From Mermis nigrescens (lineage: Eukaryota > Nematoda > Enoplea > Mermithida > Mermithidae), in assembly GCA_036768485.1 (NCBI GenBank), contig JAVLUZ010000142.1, positions 16,092,407 to 16,156,406 of the forward strand: DNA of 64,000 nucleotides, given 5' to 3'. A model generated the notes under the pieces. It was not told the DNA's origin. It searched no databases and saw nothing but the letters and a program-made list of their open reading frames with translations. Position numbers and translations under genes: made by a program. This document shows, piece after piece, positions 61,901 to 64,000 of this stretch. Position 1 is the first letter of the stretch; every line of letters starts with the position of its first letter.

Positions 61901-62712
61901 GAAAATTGAAAGTTTTCTTTATAAGTGCTTCAGATTGACCAGAAAATGTGTGAAAACGTAGTTTTAACGATCTTCTAGTGCTTACACCAGCTTTTTAGGT
62001 CATTTTGGTCCAAAAAAGCTCAATTCTTGACCCCCCGGACCGGCTGACCCCGCCCCCAGATCGGCTTTGCTGATCGGTCATAGGTAGTGCGTTAGCGCGT
62101 ACCTGTAATATACTTCTACAATATATTTAGCGGTTTTTATTTTTAAGAGTAAATGCAAAAATTAAACTTAAGTTTAGTAAGGAATTGATTTTTAAACATT
62201 GCCGGTCATTTGTATTCGTACTCGTAATCGTACCGTCGTTTTGAAAGCAGCGTTTTCGGTAATTACATCCTCTTGAGATAGTGCCGTTCATACATGGCAG
62301 CAAGAAAATTCTGGGAAGGGTCTGGTTGAGTGAAATCGCCAAAAATGTTTCTTAAAATAGAATTCCGGGGTCTACAGTAATCTGTGGGGGTTTTCAACTT
62401 CTGCGGAGGGTGTTAATCCCCCTCCCAGACTCCCCACGTCGATGTGTGGTGCCGTTGCGATCAATAAGCATATAAGATTTGATTTCCTAGTTTCTGTTGA
62501 ACCTGATTGAATAATCCAGAAGCCTATTTTGCTAAAGTTGTTATTGTCATCAGACTTTTTTGTCCTGCACTAACTGTTTTCCCACTATTGTAGGTTTATC
62601 CGAGGCATCCGGTGCTACTGCACCAGTGATCCAAGAAACGCAAGCCGCGCAAACGTTAAGCCCTCAGGCTACTGAAGCGGCGGCAACTCTAGGAGCAAGT
62701 GCAGGTTGCTGA
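34697..62712 (+). CDS. 15-exon gene for a secreted modular mucin-like protein with five four-cysteine modules
   Basis: This entry spans the whole gene; exons are listed separately. Exons: 34697-34952, 42433-42561, 43227-44870, 47293-47373, 47811-47939, 50928-51041, 52997-53821, 54139-54207, 55037-55108, 55566-55679, 57480-57590, 58521-58598, 59347-59475, 59733-59840, 62594-62712. Every intron is phase 1 (after codon position 1), so every internal exon is a symmetric 1-1 module and is a multiple of three long. The total is 1,325 codons plus TGA. Layout: signal peptide and seven-Cys module (1-85), mucin-like (86-703), two C4 modules (704-784), mucin-like (785-1144), C4 (1145-1181), mucin-like (1182-1207), two C4 modules (1208-1286), mucin-like tail (1287-1325). 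No transmembrane segment is visible after the signal peptide, so secretion is inferred. A role in cuticle, mucus or egg/cyst coat would fit the composition but nothing shows it. The joins are my inference from splice consensus and perfect frame agreement; the function is unknown. Confidence 0.75.
34988..35155 (+). mobile_element. MITE 36 bases inside intron 1, exact 8-bp target duplication
   Basis: It runs from CAGGCACGTATCTCTGG to CAGCACGTGTCTG. ATGAGCAA is at 34980-34987 and 35156-35163. 168 bp; related inverse copy at 19474-19625. Confidence 0.85.
35686..35881 (+). mobile_element. hAT-like MITE with TAGGGGCCGGATTTTTAGGTGC end
   Basis: The left end TAGGGGCCGGATTTTTAGG matches the inverted right end TAGAGACCGGATTTTTAGG. 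The flanks TTAATGAC and TTAATAAC agree at 7 of 8 bases. AAGGTGCAAA recurs inside. 196 bp. Confidence 0.8.
37924..38161 (-). mobile_element. MITE of the CAGACATGCACGTGGGG family
   Basis: On the minus strand it starts CAGACATGTATG and ends GACCGGCCATGCTGTG, in outline the same as 46023-46287 and 61822-62079. No target duplication seen. Confidence 0.55.
38462..38699 (-). mobile_element. MITE of the CAGACATGCACGTGGGG family, second copy
   Basis: The minus strand starts CAGACATGCACGGGGGTG. It shares TTTGGCCTTTATTTT and TCATTTTCCCCAGAA with its neighbour at 37924. The distal end is eroded. Confidence 0.55.
39170..39511 (-). mobile_element. Small hAT-like MITE carrying a nested copy of its own family
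   Basis: CATACATGCGCAGCAAC at the left and CACGCCCATGTGTG at the right. The flanks CGCAAATT and CACAGATT agree at 6 of 8. It contains the inner element 39209-39382. Confidence 0.7.
39209..39382 (+). mobile_element. Nested MITE with exact 8-bp target duplication
   Basis: It runs from CACACATGGGCGTGG to GGTGCTGCCCACCTATG. GTCAGGAT is at 39201-39208 and 39383-39390. A sister of 21415-21692 and 55728-55999. Confidence 0.88.
40684..41310 (+). mobile_element. hAT-like MITE with GGCGGATTTAAGGG end
   Basis: TATAGGCGGATTTAAGGG at the left and inverted CAGTGGCAGATTTAGC at the right. The flanks ACGGCACT and GTTGCACT agree at 5 of 8. It contains GGGCGGCCGCCCCC and a CGCTTCGTGCG variant palindrome. 627 bp. 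Confidence 0.65.
42433..42561 (+). CDS. Exon 2: Thr/Pro/Ala-rich linker
   Basis: 129 bases, phase 1-1. The acceptor is a T-rich tract ending TTTTTTTAAAAG. Joined to exon 1 it completes a Gly codon and reads QAKIETVAPGQATLPIQT and onward, ending TEAPVTVTGAE. It is rich in Thr, Ala, Pro and Val with no cysteine, a likely O-glycosylated stretch by composition. The donor GAAG|GTATCG is acceptable but not strong. The frame stays open beyond the donor for about 180 bases, so the exact 3' end is less certain than for other exons. Confidence 0.65.
42562..43226 (+). other. Intron 2
   Basis: AT-rich, no element recognised. Confidence 0.6.
43227..44870 (+). CDS. Exon 3: large cysteine-free mucin-like domain (548 codons)
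   Basis: 1,644 bases, phase 1-1, from acceptor TGAACAG to donor ACAA|GTACGT. The product is dominated by Ser, Thr, Ala, Gly, Pro, Val and Glu. I count no Cys, Trp, Arg or Asp and a single Lys (in SSITKEVSE). There is no clean tandem repeat, but short phrases such as TGEA, SEAS and PVTE recur, suggesting an old, diverged repeat array. The composition is typical of a heavily O-glycosylated extracellular mucin domain with acidic charge. The long open frame in an AT-rich genome, its much higher GC than the flanking introns, and exact phase agreement with neighbours make this the most secure coding exon. An open frame on the opposite strand (43306-43752) is a shadow. Confidence 0.9.
44871..47292 (+). 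other. Intron 3, with MITE-like sequences
   Basis: Contains a GAGGCGGATTTAAGGAGG MITE border at 45233, the MITE at 46023-46287, and a second GTACGTGGGGAGGGGG border at 46309 with a CGCGAAGCGCCG palindrome at 46621. No coding exon recognised. Confidence 0.5.
46023..46287 (+). mobile_element. MITE of the CAGACATGCACGTGGGG family
   Basis: The interior GGGGAAAATGATGCAAAACG is about 85% alike to 61822-62079 by eye. It ends GATCGGCCATGCTGTG. Confidence 0.65.
47293..47373 (+). CDS. Exon 4: short Thr/Ser/Pro-rich exon
   Basis: 81 bases, phase 1-1. The acceptor is TTTTTAG and the donor ACAG|GTGAGA is strong. It reads IIPGSTVSVGTGPLETTSHA and continues to SGEPT, with no cysteine. The upstream alternative acceptor at 47261-47270 (GAAAACAG) would run into a stop in the required frame, so this acceptor was chosen. 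Confidence 0.65.
47374..47810 (+). other. Intron 4
   Basis: AT-rich, no element recognised. Confidence 0.6.
47811..47939 (+). CDS. Exon 5: four-cysteine module 1
   Basis: 129 bases, phase 1-1. The acceptor is TTTTCATAG and the donor AAAG|GTATCT. It encodes ECPISPKVVLPELM, then CSYEEQ, then GCPLPPKVTC. Spacing is C-X15-C-X11-C-X7-C, with the conserved aromatic two residues after Cys2 and the Gly-Cys-Pro around Cys3. It is followed after one intron by module 2. Its basic tail (GVKKG) is the most Lys-rich stretch of the protein. The module family is not recognised; the half-motif Y-X9-GCPxPP is faintly antistasin-like, which is only an inference. Confidence 0.8.
48269..49461. mobile_element. 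Foldback element with inverted 17-bp minisatellite arms
   Basis: The left arm (48269-48555) is about 16 units of GTCCCGGGTGGCCGACA and variants. The right arm (49221-49461) holds the reverse complement. Flanking the arrays, AGATCTGTCAATCAAAAAAT at 48350 is inverted at 49415. The middle is unrelated AT-rich DNA. No transposase or target duplication found. Open frames in the arrays on both strands are artefacts. Confidence 0.7.
49475..50853 (-). mobile_element. Tc1/mariner-like element with TA target duplication
   Basis: The ends are CAGTGCCGCTCAAAAGTTTA and inverted TAAACTTTTGAGCGGCACTG, flanked by TA on both sides (49473-49474 and 50854-50855). 1,379 bp. It carries a minus-strand transposase pseudogene. 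Confidence 0.9.
49790..50480 (-). pseudogene. Tc1-like transposase remnant
   Basis: Minus-strand pieces: NGDDPKHKAKTSVAYFVG, the region of the second catalytic Asp, then LQSQELKPIKNIWRIMKQ, a decayed SPDLNPIENLWRIMK block. Several frameshifts and stops. The plus-strand open frame 49863-50156 is a shadow. Confidence 0.7.
50928..51041 (+). CDS. Exon 6: four-cysteine module 2
   Basis: 114 bases, phase 1-1. The acceptor GTTTAAG has a weak pyrimidine tract; the donor GAAG|GTAAGT is strong. It encodes DCPVIYLPILKPGCHFGP and then GCPLPPEIRCDQVE. Spacing is C-X11-C-X11-C-X7-C. It is too short to stand out as an open reading frame and was found by matching the module. Alignment to modules 3 and 5 fixes the 5' end because all three begin Asp-Cys-Pro at the splice junction. 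Confidence 0.8.
51042..52996 (+). other. Intron 6, containing a large inverted repeat
   Basis: See 51631-52586. The rest is AT-rich without recognisable features. Confidence 0.6.
51631..52586. repeat. Inverted repeat with about 320-bp arms
   Basis: The left arm (about 51631-51960) is the reverse complement of the right arm (about 52290-52586) at roughly 85-90%. For example, GGCGACGCTCAGTGAG at 51700 is inverted as CTCACTGAGCGTCGCC at 52523. A foldback-type element; the open frame 52357-52719 is not a gene. No clear target duplication. Confidence 0.8.
52997..53821 (+). CDS. Exon 7: mucin-like tandem-repeat domain (275 codons, 13 repeats)
   Basis: 825 bases, phase 1-1. The acceptor is TTCTTTTTAG and the donor GCCA|GTGAGT is strong. 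The product is 13 copies of a repeat of about 18-22 residues with core GVPEGSAAPSAATAP, preceded by variable TEVAS, IVVAS or VAS. There is no Cys, Lys, Arg or Trp. The DNA is a minisatellite with a unit of about 54-66 bp, and every unit keeps the frame. An ATG lies upstream at 52867, but the sequence from there to 52996 reads like intron, so that start is rejected. Opposite-strand open frames at 52920-53813 are shadows of the repeat. Confidence 0.88.
53822..55036 (+). other. Introns 7 and 8
   Basis: Intron 7 is 53822-54138 and intron 8 is 54208-55036, with exon 8 between. Nothing else recognised. Confidence 0.55.
54139..54207 (+). CDS. Exon 8: small mucin-like exon
   Basis: 69 bases, phase 1-1. 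The acceptor is CATCGCAG and the donor AGCAG|GTAAAA. It reads SIAQGVQSTVGLQTETGP, ending AVTEA, with no cysteine. It is supported by two splice sites and frame only. Confidence 0.6.
55037..55108 (+). CDS. Exon 9: small mucin-like exon
   Basis: 72 bases, phase 1-1. The acceptor is AATTTAG and the donor TAGTG|GTAACC. It reads GPASTTGSAPAKAESS, then EAPVVATS. The composition matches the other Ser/Thr/Ala/Pro exons, in contrast to the AT-rich flanks. Confidence 0.65.
55109..55565 (+). other. Intron 9
   Basis: AT-rich; no element recognised. Confidence 0.55.
55566..55679 (+). CDS. Exon 10: mucin-like exon
   Basis: 114 bases, phase 1-1. The acceptor is TTTTGTAG and the donor AACTG|GTAAGA is good. 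It reads AQPAVTGGETHAVASASPAG, then Ser/Thr/Pro-rich sequence ending APATHET. No cysteine. A MITE begins 48 bases after the donor. Confidence 0.7.
55680..57479 (+). other. Intron 10
   Basis: Contains the MITE 55728-55999. The remainder is AT-rich with no recognised coding content. Confidence 0.55.
55728..55999 (+). mobile_element. hAT-like MITE (CACACATGGGC family) in intron 10
   Basis: It runs from CACACCTGGGCGTGG to GGTGCTGCCCACGTATG. The flanks CTTAAAAT and CTCAAAAT agree at 7 of 8. 272 bp. Confidence 0.85.
57480..57590 (+). CDS. Exon 11: four-cysteine module 3
   Basis: 111 bases, phase 1-1. The acceptor is CACTAACAG and the donor TTAG|GTAGGT. It encodes DCPTADVPAPNVGCDYQS, then GCPLAPILVCNVL. 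Spacing is C-X11-C-X11-C-X7-C. It shares the PILVC ending with module 5, suggesting those two copies are closer relatives. Confidence 0.82.
   Translation, partial: TAQQLTYQRLMWAVIISLQVWIKMVVLWHPFSFVTY
57591..58520 (+). other. Intron 11
   Basis: Contains an orphan 98-codon open frame at 57700-57996 that I cannot assign; it does not keep exon phase. Possibly a transposase scrap, but no motif is convincing. Confidence 0.5.
58521..58598 (+). CDS. Exon 12: small mucin-like exon
   Basis: 78 bases, phase 1-1. The acceptor is a strong T tract ending TTTTTTAG and the donor ATCAG|GTACAA. It reads GAAPTGEKVIPASTTQGVP, then ATSVAPS. No cysteine. Another frame stays open to 58748, but it ignores both splice sites. 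Confidence 0.65.
58599..59346 (+). other. Intron 12 with one MITE
   Basis: Contains the element at 59162-59302; otherwise nothing recognised. Confidence 0.55.
59162..59302 (-). mobile_element. Small hAT-like MITE in intron 12
   Basis: CATACGTGGGCGGCAACC at the left, CGCTCATGTGTG at the right. The flanks ATTAGCAG and ATTAATAG agree at 6 of 8. 141 bp. Confidence 0.7.
59347..59475 (+). CDS. Exon 13: four-cysteine module 4
   Basis: 129 bases, phase 1-1. The acceptor is a T-rich tract ending GTTACAAAG and the donor CCAG|GTGCGG. It encodes VCINTPYVDDLPTLSAG, then CTYQEQ, then GCYLPPRIIC. Spacing is C-X15-C-X11-C-X7-C, the same long first loop as module 1. Tyr replaces the Pro that usually follows Cys3. 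Confidence 0.8.
59733..59840 (+). CDS. Exon 14: four-cysteine module 5
   Basis: 108 bases, phase 1-1. The acceptor is ATACTAACAG and the donor CGAAA|GTAATT. It encodes DCPEIKLPDPKIGCEYRV, then GCPQAPILVCDE. Spacing is C-X11-C-X11-C-X7-C. The frame stays open beyond the donor to 59923, but those residues (from SNLKSLKSIQ onward) have no counterpart in other modules, so the donor is preferred. Confidence 0.8.
60028..60210 (+). mobile_element. hAT-like element end with CCCGAACCCGAA repeats
   Basis: It starts TAGGGGTGCAACGGGTACTC, then carries degenerate ACCCGAACCCGAATAAA repeats. Same family as 1-171, in the opposite orientation. Confidence 0.5.
60494..60863 (+). mobile_element. MITE with CATGGGTGTAGGCAG end
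   Basis: The left end CATGGGTGTAGGCAGAG and inverted right end CAAGGGCGTACGCAGCG match at most positions. It contains CGGCGCTTCGCGGCG. Related internally to 27290-27606. No target duplication. Confidence 0.6.
61822..62079 (+). mobile_element. MITE of the CAGACATGCACGTGGGG family, 5' end eroded
   Basis: The body from TGGAAAAATGGGAAATTTTG to CAGATCGGCTTTGCTG aligns with 46060-46287. Confidence 0.6.
62079..62115. repeat. Near-palindromic GGTAGTGCGTTAGCGCGTACC motif, copy 2
   Basis: CATAGGTAGTGCGTTAGCGC and the following GTACCTGTAATATACTT differ from 233-270 at only two positions. Confidence 0.5.
62289..62448 (-). mobile_element. Small hAT-like MITE with exact 8-bp target duplication
   Basis: CATACATGGCAGCAAG at the left, CACGTCGATGTGTG at the right. 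GTGCCGTT is at 62281-62288 and 62449-62456. 160 bp. Its tip links this shorter group to the CACACATGGGC family. Confidence 0.88.
62594..62712 (+). CDS. Exon 15: mucin-like exon, possibly the terminal exon
   Basis: The acceptor CACTATTGTAG is strong. It completes a Ser codon and reads SLSEASGATAPVIQETQ, on to LGASA. Two endings are possible. Either translation continues two more codons (Gly, Cys) to a TGA at 62710-62712, or a weak donor GCAG|GTTGCT at 62705 keeps phase 1 and the gene runs on beyond the window. I list the stop version because AATAAA occurs about 56 bases later (62768-62773). A terminal lone Cys would be unusual beside the paired cysteines elsewhere. Confidence 0.6.
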
Positions 62713-64000
62713 ATACTTACATTAAGAAGATATACGTATGAAAATTAGGGTTTTGTAGAAGGCCAGGAATAAAAAAATTCTATTTGAGGCACAAGGGAAA
62801 TTAAAGCAAAAAAGAGTGTTTTTCTTGAAACCGAAACAAATCAGCTTCAAATCACGAATTCTGACAATACGATTTAATTTTTTATATAGCTTTCTTCAAG
62901 TTATTTCTATACGGGGCAACAGGGTCAAACATTTTTCAAAGGTCGAAAAATTGATGGCAGGTAGGTAGAAAACATTATTTTTTAACGTTTCTAATCGAGC
63001 TCTATCAATTGGCATAAAGGAATCGCAAAAAACAGAAATATAATACTAGAGATCTTCCGGATTTTGCGTGGTCTTTTATCTCCTGGGACTGAACCCTAAC
63101 CACTCACGCCTATACTTGGTTATTACGAATCATAAAGTTTGAATATTAAATTTAAACTTAATAAAAATTGCGTCATAAGCAACCAACCGAAAAAAATAGT
63201 AGAATGAAATATTTTTGAAGTGCAGATCAGACACTTGAAGTATTTAGAGCATACCATTTTTGTTGTTCATGAAGCTTCATTTTCTAATTGGATTATATTT
63301 AAAAGTCTCCGTAGCTTTCAAAGGATAGGTCACCATGTGTCCATCGGAGACAATTGTTTTTCAGCATTGACAAATCTGTTCAGTTGAAAAAGTAAATTAT
63401 TGTGGACGATCATAGTTATAAAGCACGATTGGTCTGGGAGGGGTCAGTTTGGCTTTTGAGTCAGTTTGAGAGCTTCATTAATCCAGAATAATATTAATAG
63501 TTGGTATTAACGCTAAAGCAGCTTAAGACTACATAAGTTTCAGTCTAAGATTGTAACAACTTTTGCAATAAAAGTTTTATTTTTCTCCGTTTCTGGCCTT
63601 AACTTTGCTTTGTATTACCAGAAAAGTTCTTCTGTTCTCCCCACGTTCCTATATTACTAAGACCGAGGCATCAGTATTAGGAATACTTCTTAGTAGATTA
63701 TCTAAAACTACCATAATTGATATTAATTACAGGACAAAACTAAGTCTGCATAGAATTGGATAAAATCGTAGCGTAAATCTAGTTTAATGGAATGAAATTT
63801 ATGCTTAAAAGTGTCAAAAATTTAGAAATAAAATACAAATCATATATGAGTTATAATTCACCCCGCCAAGGTAAATGGTTTAAATGCTCATATATTGGCA
63901 CAAAGGAGAACTGCTTATTATTATTAATTTACAAGGGACTAGTAAGACAGAACCTTCTTGAATGAGCATTCGTAGCACAGAAGAATAAACTATTATATAT
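62713..64000. other. 3' flank; no further exon recognised
   Basis: AT-rich. 63040-63115 resembles an eroded MITE end (CCTGGGACTGAACCC and ACTCACGCC). If the gene continues beyond exon 15, the next exon lies outside the window or was missed here. Confidence 0.4.
62768..62773 (+). terminator. Candidate poly(A) signal AATAAA
   Basis: AATAAA lies 56 bases after the possible TGA stop of exon 15. It supports, but does not prove, that the gene ends here; the hexamer is common by chance in this AT-rich DNA. Confidence 0.3.

Larger units (their letters stand above)
59841..62593 (+). other. Intron 14 with several dispersed repeats
   Basis: Holds the CCCGAACCCGAA hAT-like end (60028), elements at 60494, 61822 and 62289, and the second GGTAGYGCGTTAGCGCGTACC motif. 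No exon recognised. Confidence 0.5.

Overview
The window is AT-rich, intron-bearing metazoan DNA, probably from an ecdysozoan or other small invertebrate; the species cannot be fixed from sequence alone. The evidence is a multi-exon gene with GT-AG introns and a signal peptide, dense decayed DNA transposons (hAT-like, Tc1/mariner-like, Mutator-like), non-LTR retrotransposon tails, tRNA-derived repeats and long (TA)n and (ATT)n microsatellites. No prokaryotic gene organisation is present.

Positions 1-34,600 hold no credible host gene. In order: a degenerate tandem array (about 790-2,430), a near-perfect 150-bp-arm inverted repeat (3,103-3,832), microsatellites, a hAT-like element with exact 8-bp target duplications (5,400-5,865), a stack of transposons nested about five deep (6,559-11,066), further TIR elements (11,254-16,457), a foldback element whose arms are 59-bp tandem repeats with a 10-bp target duplication (16,727-18,286), and a 6.2-kb element with about 700-bp terminal inverted repeats enclosing a wrecked zinc-finger transposon gene (18,876-25,100). 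After that come a decayed Tc1-like transposase, several small MITEs and mostly featureless sequence.

Positions 34,697-62,712 hold one plus-strand gene that I assembled by hand from 15 exons. Every one of its 14 introns is phase 1, and the exons sum to an open frame of 1,325 codons if the TGA after exon 15 is used. The predicted product is secreted or extracellular: a signal peptide, a seven-cysteine N-terminal module, then cysteine-free Ser/Thr/Ala/Pro/Glu-rich (mucin-like) exons alternating with five copies of a small four-cysteine module. The module has fixed spacing, C-X(11 or 15)-C-X11-C-X7-C, and each copy is encoded by one exon. One mucin-like exon is a minisatellite of 13 in-frame repeats of about 54-66 bp. 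Introns carry MITEs, a Tc1/mariner element, a 17-bp-repeat foldback element and a large inverted repeat. This modular protein is the most interesting coding content of the window; I recognise no named family for the four-cysteine module.

Limits: exon boundaries rest on splice consensus and frame continuity only. Transposon families were assigned from terminal sequences, duplication length and short protein motifs. Small extra exons in the large introns may have been missed.
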